Source: an uncultured Paraprevotella sp. (GTDB taxonomy: Bacteria; Bacteroidota; Bacteroidia; Bacteroidales; Bacteroidaceae). From it: a stretch of 64,000 nt of DNA. Positions 1 to 9,114 of the stretch are shown in pieces. The notes under the pieces were generated by a model. The model saw only the letters and a list, made by a program, of their open reading frames with translations. It was not told the DNA's origin and ran no database searches. Both the position numbers and the translations under genes were made by a program. The DNA lies in NCBI GenBank assembly GCA_900546665.1, contig URDY01000002.1:124001-188000 (forward strand), in the 5' to 3' direction. How positions within the stretch are numbered: position 1 is the first letter of the stretch; each line of letters begins with the position of its first letter.

Positions 1-1160
1 ACACTACGATAAGTATATAACGACTGCCGGAGAATTTCCTCCCGATGAGCAGTAAAAAGAATACGGCTGGTCCGGCCTTTCTCTGATTGACTATGATGAA
101 AGCCCTGATAATCAAAAGCAGAAATGACAGTCTTTCCTGTTCCGGTAGCAGCCACTATCAGGTTACGGAAGTTACCACACTCTTCACGTTCTACTTTCAG
201 TTTGTCTAGAATCTGCTTTTGATGAGGAAGTAAGGCATAGCGTTGGTAAATGAAGACATCTGATTTTTCTTTAAAAGTATTCTGATGCAATTCATTTTGG
301 AATTTTTCCAAACCTCCCACACGAAAATCCTCAAAGTTCGAACTGTTCCAATACTGATTAAAGGTAGCCAAAGCAGTTTTGATGATATGCGGATTCTCTA
401 TACTCGTCACACGCATATTCCATTCCAATCCATCCGTCTGAGCTGATTTGGAAAGATTAGACGAACCAATATAAGCAGTGTGCATGCCTGAATTACGCAT
501 AAAAATATATGCCTTGGCATGAAGACGTTCGATCTCCGTATGATAGGAAATGCGGATTTCCGTATGAGGAAGTTCGGAAAGCTGTTGCACAGCCTTGACT
601 TCGGTGGCACCACAATAGGTAGTCGTGATAATACGCAAACGAGTACCTTCACGTTGGCAAAAGTTTTTCAGATCATCAAACAGCAGTCGTAATCCAGAAA
701 GCTTCAAAAAAGAGACAATAAAATAAATTTCATCAGCACTGGCGATTTCACGACGAATTTCTTCACCTAATGAAAGAACACTATTTCCACCGGTAAAGAG
801 ATTGCTCACCCGGAAACCAGACTGCGGACGAACGGTTTCCGAACGGCTGTGTTTCTGCAACAGGTCTTTCTGTTGCGTCATCACCTCCGTCAAGAGATTC
901 GAAGTATCGGCTATCAGCACGTCCTCTACAAGACCATACTCCGCCAATATCCGATTAACCAAGGTCATCCTGTCGTGTACATTCTCTGTGTCTTCCAACT
1001 TCTGCCGGATGGCTTTTGCCAGATAATCAGCCAGAATTTTGGAAGACTCTGCCGCATCTATCTGTTCGCGCAGACAAACCAACTGATGCGCCTCGGTTTC
1101 CTGTATATTTCTTTCAACTTCCTGATTGATAATATTCTCGTAGATTCCTTTCTTTAACAT
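1..1160 (-). CDS. PLD-domain DEAD/DEAH helicase (partial, C-terminus off the left edge)
   Basis: An open frame of about 386 codons runs from an ATG at 1160 to the window edge with no stop. The N-terminal ~100 residues are charged and helical. A phospholipase D-like segment follows: HAKAYIF gives the HxK pattern, then YIGSSNLSKSA. A superfamily 2 helicase domain begins near the edge, with the Walker A stretch VAATGTGKT and then ILFTAHREEIL (motif Ia region). This order is that of the large PLD-helicase-DUF3427 proteins, thought to be DNA repair or defence nuclease-helicases. The DEAH box, the second RecA lobe and any DUF3427 domain lie outside the window. The enzymatic role is inferred from the family. 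The gene points away from nth, with a 214-bp divergent gap between them. Confidence 0.85.
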   Translation of the reverse strand, partial: MLKKGIYENIINQEVERNIQETEAHQLVCLREQIDAAESSKILADYLAKAIRQKLEDTENVHDRMTLVNRILAEYGLVEDVLIADTSNLLTEVMTQQKDLLQKHSRSETVRPQSGFRVSNLFTGGNSVLSLGEEIRREIASADEIYFIVSFLKLSGLRLLFDDLKNFCQREGTRLRIITTTYCGATEVKAVQQLSELPHTEIRISYHTEIERLHAKAYIFMRNSGMHTAYIGSSNLSKSAQTDGLEWNMRVTSIENPHIIKTALATFNQYWNSSNFEDFRVGGLEKFQNELHQNTFKEKSDVFIYQRYALLPHQKQILDKLKVEREECGNFRNLIVAATGTGKTVISAFDYQGFHHSQSEKGRTSRILFTAHREEILRQSLYTYRS

Positions 1161-1374
1161 CGCTTGCAGGTTTCAGAATTCAAGGCTGAAAATACAAAAT
1201 AAAATGAAAACAGCTGAATTTTTTCAGAAAGAAAGCCAATAAAAATATCCACCTTTCGGAAATACTCTCCCTTAAAAAAGCAAACTTTTACTTGGGATAC
1301 TCAAGAAAATTTGCGAATATTGCACCCCAAATCGGAACATCAGTCTTCCGTGAGCAAATCCAAAGCAAAAAACA

Positions 1375-2094
1375 ATGAAAAAACAAGAACTTTATCATAA
1401 AGTCATTGACTATTTTGAACAAACCATGCCGGTTGCAGAAACAGAACTACATTACAATAACCCGTTCCAGTTGCTCGTAGCCGTTATTCTTTCTGCACAA
1501 TGCACAGACAAACGTGTCAACATGGTCACACCAGACCTGTTCCGCGATTTTCCAGACCCGGAAACCATGGCTGCTTCCAACCCGGACGTATTGTTCGACT
1601 ACATCCGTAGCATCAGTTATCCCAATAACAAGGCCAAACACCTTTGGGGCATGGCCAACATGCTCGTCAATGAATACCACAGTGAGGTTCCCTCAGATCT
1701 TGACCAACTGGTCCGCCTGCCGGGCGTAGGACGCAAAACAGCCAACGTCATACAGGCTGTCATTTTTGAAAAGGCAGCCATGGCTGTAGATACACATGTG
1801 TTCAGAGTAAGCCATCGCATCGGTCTTGTTCCGGCACGTTGCACCACTCCATACAGCGTAGAGAAGGAACTTGTACGGAATTTCCCTGCCGAACTGATCC
1901 CAAAAGCCCACCATTGGCTTATCCTGCACGGACGCTATACCTGCATAGCCCGCCAACCTAAATGTGATGCCTGCGGACTAGTAATGATTTGCAAACATTA
2001 CCAGAACCAACACAAACTTTCTGCACAGCCCTGCCCACAAACTGGAACCGTTCACAACAAAAGTAAAAAAGAAAAAGGACAAAACAAGTCCTGA
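1375..2094 (+). CDS. nth: Endonuclease III (DNA glycosylase/AP lyase)
   Basis: Base-excision repair enzyme that removes oxidised pyrimidines and cuts at abasic sites. The helix-hairpin-helix LPGVGRKTANV lies at residues 115-125 and contains the catalytic lysine (K121). The catalytic aspartate is in VDTHVFRV (D139). The [4Fe-4S] ligands are seen as C190-x6-C197-x2-C200-x5-C206. At 239 residues it is longer than the ~211-225 usual for the family, because a Lys/Gln-rich tail follows the iron-sulfur loop. The tail carries no recognisable domain. It is a monocistronic-looking gene; pgk downstream has its own promoter. Confidence 0.97.
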   Translation: MKKQELYHKVIDYFEQTMPVAETELHYNNPFQLLVAVILSAQCTDKRVNMVTPDLFRDFPDPETMAASNPDVLFDYIRSISYPNNKAKHLWGMANMLVNEYHSEVPSDLDQLVRLPGVGRKTANVIQAVIFEKAAMAVDTHVFRVSHRIGLVPARCTTPYSVEKELVRNFPAELIPKAHHWLILHGRYTCIARQPKCDACGLVMICKHYQNQHKLSAQPCPQTGTVHNKSKKEKGQNKS

Positions 2095-2129
2095 TTCTAT
2101 CTGGAAATACAAAATAAACCGCTTTCAAG

Positions 2130-2161
2130 TTTGCAGAATTAAGAGAAAAAAGCTAATTTTG
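2130..2161 (+). promoter_or_regulatory. Bacteroidetes-type promoter of pgk
   Basis: TTTG at 2130-2133, exactly 20 nt, then TAATTTTG at 2154-2161. This is a full match to the Bacteroides -33/-7 consensus (TTTG, N19-21, TAnnTTTG). It lies about 65 bp before the pgk ATG and is one of the best promoter matches in the window, fitting a highly expressed glycolytic gene. Confidence 0.8.
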
Positions 2162-2225
2162 CGTGGTTCCAGCGAGGAATAACCAACAAAGGAAAATCTT
2201 AAACCTTTTTAAAATATTAAGAATT

Positions 2226-3473
2226 ATGACTATTGACAATTACAAGTTTGCCGGCAAAAAGGCAATCGTTCGCGTGGACTTCAATGTTCCATTGGATGAG
2301 AATGGTAAAATCACTGACGACACCCGTATCCGCGGTGCTCTCCCTACCTTGAAAAAGATTTTGGCTGACGGTGGTGCACTGATCATCATGTCACACATGG
2401 GTAAGCCCAAAGGCAAAGTGAATGCCAAATTCTCTTTGAGCCAGATTGTAGACGCCGTTTCTGAAAAACTTGGTGTAGCTGTTCAGTTCGCTCCTGATTG
2501 CGCTAAAGCTGCTGACGCCGCTGCAGCATTGAAGCCGGGCGAAGTATTGTTGCTCGAAAACCTTCGTTTCTATCCTGAAGAAGAGGGCAAGCCTGTAGGT
2601 ATCGACAAAGAAGATCCAGCATACGAAGAAGCCAAGAAGGCTATGAAGGCTTCTCAGAAAGAATTTGCCAAGACTTTGGCTTCATACGCTGACTGCTATG
2701 TTAACGATGCATTCGGTACAGCTCACCGCAAACACGCTTCTACAGCTGTCATCGCTGACTACTTTGATGCTGACAACAAGATGTTGGGCTACCTGATGGA
2801 GAAGGAAGTACAGGCTGTTGACAATGTATTGAGCAACATCAAGCGTCCGTTTACTGCCATCATGGGTGGTTCTAAGGTTTCTACCAAGATCGGTATCATC
2901 GAGAACCTGATGGACAAGGTAGACAACCTGATCCTTTGCGGCGGTATGACTTATACATTCGCCAAAGCACAGGGTGGCCAGATCGGTAACTCTATCTGCG
3001 AGGACGACAAGCTTGACCTGGCTCTTGAGATCATCGCCAAAGCTAAAGCCAAAGGTGTTAACCTTGTATTGGGTACTGACTGCGTAGCAGCAGACGCTTT
3101 CTCTAACGATGCCAATACACAGGTTTGCATGGCCAATGCCATTCCTGAAGGATGGGAAGGTCTGGATGCAGGTCCTGAAACCCAGAAGGCATTCGCTGCA
3201 GCTATCACAGGTGCCAAGACTATTCTTTGGAACGGTCCTGCCGGTGTATTCGAATTTGATAACTTCACAGCCGGTTCACGCGCTATTGCAGAAGCTATTG
3301 CAGAAGCTACCAAGAACGGTGCTTTCTCATTGATCGGTGGCGGTGACTCTGTAGCATGTATCAACAAGTTCGGTATGGCTGACCAGGTATCTTACATCTC
3401 AACCGGTGGTGGTGCTTTGCTTGAAGCAATCGAAGGCAAGGTGCTTCCGGGTGTAGCTGCCATCAAAGGTTAA
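2226..3473 (+). CDS. pgk: Phosphoglycerate kinase
   Basis: Glycolytic enzyme that transfers phosphate from 1,3-bisphosphoglycerate to ADP in the cytosol. The start at 2226 (MTIDNYKF) gives 415 residues, normal for the family. The frame stays open upstream to an ATG at 2163, but that would place the N-terminus across the promoter's transcription start, so it is rejected. Visible motifs: VRVDFNVP near the N-terminus (substrate-binding), SHMGKPKG, the hinge region, and [10 protein letters not shown] near the C-terminus (nucleotide binding). The strongly biased codon choice (GCT, GGT, AAG) differs from the neighbours, as expected for a highly expressed gene. Confidence 0.98.
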   Translation: MTIDNYKFAGKKAIVRVDFNVPLDENGKITDDTRIRGALPTLKKILADGGALIIMSHMGKPKGKVNAKFSLSQIVDAVSEKLGVAVQFAPDCAKAADAAAALKPGEVLLLENLRFYPEEEGKPVGIDKEDPAYEEAKKAMKASQKEFAKTLASYADCYVNDAFGTAHRKHASTAVIADYFDADNKMLGYLMEKEVQAVDNVLSNIKRPFTAIMGGSKVSTKIGIIENLMDKVDNLILCGGMTYTFAKAQGGQIGNSICEDDKLDLALEIIAKAKAKGVNLVLGTDCVAADAFSNDANTQVCMANAIPEGWEGLDAGPETQKAFAAAITGAKTILWNGPAGVFEFDNFTAGSRAIAEAIAEATKNGAFSLIGGGDSVACINKFGMADQVSYISTGGGALLEAIEGKVLPGVAAIKG

Positions 3474-3506
3474 TCCTTCTGAATAACAGATTCACATCAT
3501 AATTTA

Positions 3507-3545
3507 TAAGGGCGACTTGTTTCTTACGGGTTGCCCTTACTTGTT
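3507..3545 (+). terminator. Stem-loop after pgk
   Basis: TAAGGGC (3507-3513) pairs with GCCCTTA (3533-3539) around a 19-nt loop, followed by a modest T-rich stretch. It lies 33 bp after the pgk stop and is a plausible intrinsic terminator, though the U-tract is weak. Confidence 0.5.
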
Positions 3546-3565
3546 TACCACATATCTGTATCCTG

Positions 3566-4528
3566 ATGAAAAGATTCTTTCCCATTCTCATTATCCTGAT
3601 GCTGTGCGCAAGCTGTAACCGGATCAAACCAGATCCGGCTGTCTTAGCCAAAGAACAGGCACAACGTGACTCACTCGCCCTTAAAGTAGCCGTCATGCCT
3701 ACTCTTGACTGTCTTCCCTTGTTTTATGCCGAAAAATGCGGTATATTCGACAGTCTGGGCCTTGACGTACGCCTCACCAAATACATGGCACAGATGGATT
3801 GTGACACGGCCGTCATCAACGGACGTACGGACGTAGCATACTCTGACCTGATCAGAGCAGCCCTGATGCAAAGCAAGGGTACAGGACTTTATGCGATTAT
3901 ACCGGCCGATGGATATCACGAACTGGTTACCATCAAAAGCAAACGTATGCGTACTCCAGCTCATCTCAAGGAACGCATGATTGCCATGGCCCGCCACTCC
4001 ATCACAGATTTACTGCTTGACACAATCATCCAACAGAACAAACTGGATGCCGGAAGTATTTATCATCCTCAAATCAACGATATCAATCTGCGCTGCAACA
4101 TGTTGCTCAATGGAACCATCGATGCGGCCTTCCTGCCGGAACCGTATGCCACACAAGCACGGGCTGCCGGACACAAAAGCATTTACAGCAGCCAAAAACA
4201 ACATATCCAACTGATGACCTTCATTGCCACATCAAAAGCAGTGGGTGACAAACGAAAGAAACAGCAGATTGAACTGTTAGTCAAAGGATACAATCAAGCT
4301 GTAGGAGCAATCAACCAGAAAAAAAAGCAAGACAGTGTAGTCCATATCCTGAACAGCTACCCTCTGGAAACCGCCACTATAGACACACTCAAACTGCCGC
4401 AATTCAAACCGACGCATTCATTTGACAACCAACAAGTGGCCACAGCCATCCGTTTCCTAAGAAAAAGAGCACTTATCACTAACCAATACAAAGGCGATAC
4501 ACTCATTTCCACTCTCTTTATCAAATAA
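3566..4528 (+). CDS. Substrate-binding lipoprotein, NMT1/SsuA-like
   Basis: A 320-residue lipoprotein. A hydrophobic signal ends in the lipobox LCASC, so the protein should be anchored at Cys17. The mature part has the fold pattern of type II periplasmic binding proteins of the NMT1/ThiY/SsuA group: an opening strand VAVMPTLDCLPLFYAEKCG, a middle stretch DVAYSDLIRAA, and a hinge-crossing DAAFLPEPYAT. No ABC permease or ATPase gene is next to it; the following gene is a TPR protein 6 bp away and almost certainly co-transcribed. The ligand cannot be read from the sequence. It may serve a transporter encoded elsewhere or act as a sensor. Confidence 0.8.
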   Translation: MKRFFPILIILMLCASCNRIKPDPAVLAKEQAQRDSLALKVAVMPTLDCLPLFYAEKCGIFDSLGLDVRLTKYMAQMDCDTAVINGRTDVAYSDLIRAALMQSKGTGLYAIIPADGYHELVTIKSKRMRTPAHLKERMIAMARHSITDLLLDTIIQQNKLDAGSIYHPQINDINLRCNMLLNGTIDAAFLPEPYATQARAAGHKSIYSSQKQHIQLMTFIATSKAVGDKRKKQQIELLVKGYNQAVGAINQKKKQDSVVHILNSYPLETATIDTLKLPQFKPTHSFDNQQVATAIRFLRKRALITNQYKGDTLISTLFIK

Positions 4529-4534
4529 AACGAT

Positions 4535-6745
4535 ATGAACCCGGACAGTTTTGATCTACTCTACAAAGATGCCGAAAAAGCACTTCTCAACAGACATCTC
4601 ACAGAAGCACTCAGTTGCATACAAGGTATCCTGGCCGACACTGCAGCAGCCGAACAGCATAACGAACTGGATGCCATCCGGCAAGATTATGGCATGATGC
4701 TACACTTCATGCAACAGGGCGCCAGTGATCCTGAAAGAGAAAAAATATACAAAGCTCTGATACAACGGACATTCACCTTGCTGGAAGACGCCGCTCACGA
4801 GCATAAGATACGACAGAATAACAGTCTGTTTGCTGAATGCTATAAAAAAAGCCACGTAGCCGATGGGAATACCCTCGAAAACATTGTTGCACGAATTATA
4901 CTGCTGACGGATAAACTGAAAGATGACCAAACATTAACTCATCCTGAAGTTAAGCAGACTTCTTTAGAAGAAGACTATCAAAAAATATATGAACAGCTCA
5001 TCACCGTTTTCAACTGGATATGGACAGAAAAAAGCATGAATACGGGAGATGCCGGCATTCTGAAAGACTTTATTTCAAATCTCGACATACGTTGGCAACC
5101 ATTAGTAGTCAGTGCCATCATGCTTGGATTGTTTGAAACTTTTGATCCTCAGAAATTCCGTATCATATTGTATTTCTGTTCTTCCGATTCTGCAGAGGTC
5201 CGTGCCCGCGCCCTGATAGCCACAGTTTGGACGTACATCAAATACGAAGAAAGAATGAAGCTCTACCCTGACTTGTGCGAAGGCCTCATCTTGCTAGCTC
5301 AGGACAGCCGTATTCTTGACGAACTGGAGATTCTGCAAAGACAATGCCTGCTCAGCCTCGAAACCAAGGAAGCAGAAAAGAAACTGCAAAACGAAATTTT
5401 CCCCGACCTGATGAAGAATAAAGGATATCAGCGTCACAAAATGGGACTGGACGAACTGGAAGACGAATTGGGGAAAGCACTGAGAGGCGAACCGAACCTG
5501 GAGTGGGAAAAAGGAAACAAGCATCTGGCTGACAATATGAAAAAAATCATTGAGATGGGCAAAGAAGGCATTGATATCAATCTGGGTACCTTCTCTGCAT
5601 TAAAAGGTTATGCCTTTTTCCGTCATACAGCCAACTGGTTCATGCCGTTCGACAAAAATCATCCTGACATCAACCGGATTTTCGCCAACCAGACCAGTTC
5701 ACCGCTTGAAATGCTGATCGGTACAGGCAACTTCTGCGACTCGGACAAATACTCGCTCTGCATGATGCTATCGCAAATCATGCCCACGCAACGCGACCTT
5801 ATGATGTCGCAGTTCAGTGCACAACTGGAAGGCAACGAAGATACAATCAAGGATATTGCAACAGAGAATCTGAGCATTCCCAATATCTACCGCAATTACA
5901 TGCAGAACCTTTACCGCTTCTTCAAATTATATCCCCAAAGAAGTCAATTTACGGATCCATTCAAAGCTGATTTGCTTTTTACAAGTTATCCGATACTGAA
6001 AAGAATCATTTCCACACCGGTTTACCTTACCGGAATGACTGATTTTCTGATTAAACGGAAATGCTATAAGGATGCCATCAGTTACATTGAGGAAGTATTA
6101 CAAACCGAAACTGCTACTGCAGAGCTACTGCAGAAAATGGCATTCTGTTACCAGCGTACAGAAAATCCGAGCAAAGCCATATTCTATTATCAACAGGCAG
6201 ACCTGCTCAATCCGGACAATGCATGGATTCTCAAACAGATGTATCTGTGTTATTCTGCCATGGATAAATATGAACAGGCCCTGAACTGTCTTGAGAAACT
6301 GGGTGAAACAACGGCCAATGACGCACGCCTGCTTTCTGAAACCGGTCTGTGTCTGATGCAGCTCAACAGATTTGAAGAAGCAGCCAAACGTTTTTACCAA
6401 CTGGAATACAACGGCGAGAAAGTCATACCTTCCTGGCGTGCAATTGCATGGTGTAACTTCAAGATGAACCGTTACGAACAGGCCGAAAAATATTACCGCA
6501 AATTACTGGATCACGAAAAGGCTACTTGGGAAGACTTTCTCAACGCCGGACATACTGCCTGGTGTGCAGGGAACATACGTGAAGCCGTCGGACTTTATCG
6601 GCAATATATCCGAAAATACCGGCCGGAACACAACGAATCATACCTTCAGCCCTTTGATAACGATCGGGATGAACTGATCGGACATGGTATTGACGAATTG
6701 GATATCTGCCTGATGCGTGATTGCCTGATCAGTGAAAACGAATAA
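4535..6745 (+). CDS. Large TPR-repeat protein, function unknown
   Basis: A 736-residue soluble protein without signal peptide or obvious membrane segment. The C-terminal ~230 residues contain recognisable tetratricopeptide repeats, for example around PSKAIFYYQQADLLNPDNAW, MDKYEQALNCLEKLG and MNRYEQAEKYYRKLL. The N-terminal 450 residues are helical and charged and match no family I know. TPR arrays bind other proteins, so this is likely a scaffold or regulator. It starts 6 bp after the lipoprotein gene, so the two probably form a two-gene operon that ends at the strong hairpin just downstream. Confidence 0.8.
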   Translation: MNPDSFDLLYKDAEKALLNRHLTEALSCIQGILADTAAAEQHNELDAIRQDYGMMLHFMQQGASDPEREKIYKALIQRTFTLLEDAAHEHKIRQNNSLFAECYKKSHVADGNTLENIVARIILLTDKLKDDQTLTHPEVKQTSLEEDYQKIYEQLITVFNWIWTEKSMNTGDAGILKDFISNLDIRWQPLVVSAIMLGLFETFDPQKFRIILYFCSSDSAEVRARALIATVWTYIKYEERMKLYPDLCEGLILLAQDSRILDELEILQRQCLLSLETKEAEKKLQNEIFPDLMKNKGYQRHKMGLDELEDELGKALRGEPNLEWEKGNKHLADNMKKIIEMGKEGIDINLGTFSALKGYAFFRHTANWFMPFDKNHPDINRIFANQTSSPLEMLIGTGNFCDSDKYSLCMMLSQIMPTQRDLMMSQFSAQLEGNEDTIKDIATENLSIPNIYRNYMQNLYRFFKLYPQRSQFTDPFKADLLFTSYPILKRIISTPVYLTGMTDFLIKRKCYKDAISYIEEVLQTETATAELLQKMAFCYQRTENPSKAIFYYQQADLLNPDNAWILKQMYLCYSAMDKYEQALNCLEKLGETTANDARLLSETGLCLMQLNRFEEAAKRFYQLEYNGEKVIPSWRAIAWCNFKMNRYEQAEKYYRKLLDHEKATWEDFLNAGHTAWCAGNIREAVGLYRQYIRKYRPEHNESYLQPFDNDRDELIGHGIDELDICLMRDCLISENE

Positions 6746-6764
6746 ATATTTAACAAGCCGTTTC

Positions 6765-6800
6765 AAAGAGCCCTTTTTAGTTTATGGAAGGGCTCTTTTT
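6765..6800. terminator. Bidirectional intrinsic terminator
   Basis: An 11-bp perfect stem, AAAGAGCCCTT (6765-6775) with AAGGGCTCTTT (6788-6798), a 12-nt loop and a T-run. It sits between the convergent TPR and PLD genes. Confidence 0.85.
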
Positions 6801-6820
6801 ATTTGTTATTGCCTTCCTCG

Positions 6821-8095
6821 TCAGATTAACGGAGACAAAAAATGAAAGAACCACCCCTTGATACGTTGCCCCAAGGTACGACGTTCTTTCCAATTTTCAG
6901 GTGTAAGCAATGTTGACTTTTTCTTGTCGGCCTCAAATATGGTCTGCAACCGATTGGTCGTAGGACGATCGAAAATAAATGTATTCACCTCATAATCATA
7001 TTTCAGACTTCTGCTATTCAGGTTGGCAGAACCGACTGTACAAAACGAACTGTCCACCATCATCACCTTGGAATGATGAAACCCATCTTCATAATAATAA
7101 ATCTCTGCCCCACGCTTCATCAATTTACGCGCATAATAAGCCGACACATCCGGCGTTACTTTCACGTCACATTTAGTAGATAACATGATTTCCAGCCTTA
7201 CCCCTCTATCCAACGCACGATAGAGCGCTTTGCGTACGCTCCTGACCAAGGTAAAGTACGGATTGACGATCTGTATGCAACTGTCGGCATTGTCTATGGA
7301 ATGAATATAGGCTTTTCTGATAGCTGTGGGTGTTTTACGCGGCACACGGTCAACAACAGCAATCAGCTTATGTCCAGCTGTAGAATCCATATCCGGTTTC
7401 AATCCTGCAAAAAAAACCGTATGAAGTGAATCTGTCAAATATTCCGTACTGTCAATCTTTTCACCTCCACATCTTTCCCACATATCACAAAAAATATCTC
7501 GATACGCCGGCACAATATCACCTTCAACCCGTAAATGCATATCCCGCCACTGTCCTATTTCAGGCTTACCATGGATATAATAATCGGCCACATTCATACC
7601 TCCGGTATAAACGATCTGTCCGTCAATGACAACAATCTTTCGGTGGTCGCGGTGGAAAGCGTGATTAATCCATGGAAACACCACCGGATCAAATACCTGC
7701 ACATCCAACCCGTTTCCCTGCATATGACGCATTTTCCGTTTTCTTAAAGGCTGGTCATTACTGACATTGCCAAAATCATCATAAATGACCCTGACTTTAA
7801 CCCCTTCACTGACTTTTTTGGACAGAAGCCGAAACAATGCATTACCGATAGAATCGTTTCGAAAATTGAAATATTCCAAATAAACATAACGGCGAGCCTG
7901 GGATATTGATTTAAATAAATCATCAAATTTCTCCTGACCGCTGGGCAGAAGAACGACTTTATTCTTTTCCGAAATTTCAGCTCCGTTATCCTTTAATAAA
8001 GAAACAGTCAGCGAATCACAGCACACTGATTGTGCAAAAAGTAAGGGATGTATCCATAACATCCCTATCAAAAACAAAACAACACTTTTCTTCAT
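6821..8095 (-). CDS. Secreted phospholipase D-family protein (cardiolipin synthase-like)
   Basis: Two HKD motifs mark the phospholipase D superfamily: HRKIVVIDGQIVYTGG and HSKVMMVDSSFCTVGSANL. The spacing and the EYFNFRNDSIGN segment resemble bacterial cardiolipin synthase, which joins two phosphatidylglycerols. The start at 8095 (MKKSVVLFLIGML) gives a clean signal peptide ending near LLFAQS, and 424 residues. The longer frame from 8122 adds nine residues before that signal and is less likely. The protein lacks the two N-terminal membrane helices of classical cardiolipin synthases and seems to be exported, so a periplasmic phosphodiesterase or transphosphatidylase is possible. It may be read from the kdsA-kdsD transcript, whose last stop is 68 bp upstream. 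Confidence 0.88.
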   Translation of the reverse strand: MKKSVVLFLIGMLWIHPLLFAQSVCCDSLTVSLLKDNGAEISEKNKVVLLPSGQEKFDDLFKSISQARRYVYLEYFNFRNDSIGNALFRLLSKKVSEGVKVRVIYDDFGNVSNDQPLRKRKMRHMQGNGLDVQVFDPVVFPWINHAFHRDHRKIVVIDGQIVYTGGMNVADYYIHGKPEIGQWRDMHLRVEGDIVPAYRDIFCDMWERCGGEKIDSTEYLTDSLHTVFFAGLKPDMDSTAGHKLIAVVDRVPRKTPTAIRKAYIHSIDNADSCIQIVNPYFTLVRSVRKALYRALDRGVRLEIMLSTKCDVKVTPDVSAYYARKLMKRGAEIYYYEDGFHHSKVMMVDSSFCTVGSANLNSRSLKYDYEVNTFIFDRPTTNRLQTIFEADKKKSTLLTPENWKERRTLGQRIKGWFFHFLSPLI

Positions 8096-8163
8096 TTCCT
8101 GAATTCCTTTCCGCACAGCCACCCGACGGGGTTGTGCTGACTGCTCCCAACAGTCGTTTTACC

Positions 8164-9114
8164 TTAAAACATACAACTGAAATGATCTACTACACCCAGC
8201 AAATGATTCTCATCATCTACCACCAATACGGTATGGATCATATTCTTATGCATGATTTTCTGTATATCTGCTATTTTGGTATCCGGTGACACACACTTGG
8301 GCTTTCGTGTCATCACGGCACTGACCGGCACATTAAAAAACTTGTCCTTCAGACTTTCCATTGCCCTACGTACATCACCGTCTGTAATCAGCCCCACAAT
8401 CTTATGATCTACTTCAGCCACACATAATCCCAACTTTCCTTTGCTAACATGAATAATAGCCTCACCAAGACTCATTTCAGGCGGTATGACCGGAAGGTCA
8501 TTGCTCCTCATCACATCACGAGCAGTCGTCAGTAACCGTTTACCCAATGTTCCTCCGGGGTGGAACTGGGCAAAATCCTTGGCTTCAAAATGTCTCATCT
8601 CAATCAGTGCACAAGCCAACGCATCCCCCATAGCCAATGTGGCGGTAGTTGACGAGGTTGGCGCCAGATTAAGCGGACAGGCTTCTTTACGTACCCTGAC
8701 ATCCAGGTGACACGTGGCATACTTGGCCAAAAGAGATTCCGGATTTCCGGAAATACCTATCAAAGGAATATGATGTTCAAGCAGGTAAGGCACAAAACGC
8801 AGCAATTCGTCAGTCTGTCCTGAATTGGAAATGGCTATCACCACGTCATTCACCGTCATTACTCCCAAATCGCCATGAAACACATCAAGCGGATTTATGA
8901 AAAAGGCTGGTGTACCCGTACTGGACAACGTAGCTGCCATCTTGGCTCCAATATGCCCGCTTTTGCCCACTCCGGTTATAATAACCTTACCGCTACATTT
9001 CAAAATCAAATTGACAGCCTCATCAAAGTGGTCATCAAGCTGGGGTATCAGGTCTAAAATAGCCTGTGCCTCGTCCTTGAAACATTTTATGGCTATATCC
9101 CGTATTTTTGTCAT
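8164..9114 (-). CDS. kdsD: D-arabinose-5-phosphate isomerase (KpsF/GutQ family)
   Basis: Interconverts ribulose-5-phosphate and arabinose-5-phosphate, the first committed step toward Kdo in lipopolysaccharide. An N-terminal SIS domain (ITGVGKSGHIGAKMA, then VFHGDLGV) is followed by two CBS domains (GLITDGDVRRAM; the second ends the protein). The length of 316 residues is usual for the family. The ATG overlaps the kdsA stop by 4 bp (ATGA), so the pair is translationally coupled and makes both the substrate and the product of the adjacent Kdo-8-phosphate synthase step. Confidence 0.94.
   Translation of the reverse strand: MTKIRDIAIKCFKDEAQAILDLIPQLDDHFDEAVNLILKCSGKVIITGVGKSGHIGAKMAATLSSTGTPAFFINPLDVFHGDLGVMTVNDVVIAISNSGQTDELLRFVPYLLEHHIPLIGISGNPESLLAKYATCHLDVRVRKEACPLNLAPTSSTTATLAMGDALACALIEMRHFEAKDFAQFHPGGTLGKRLLTTARDVMRSNDLPVIPPEMSLGEAIIHVSKGKLGLCVAEVDHKIVGLITDGDVRRAMESLKDKFFNVPVSAVMTRKPKCVSPDTKIADIQKIMHKNMIHTVLVVDDENHLLGVVDHFSCMF

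Noticed and set aside
8096..8163. GACTG/CAGTC hairpin between kdsD and the PLD gene as a terminator
   Set aside because: Stem of only 5 bp and no T-run on the minus strand; too weak to call.
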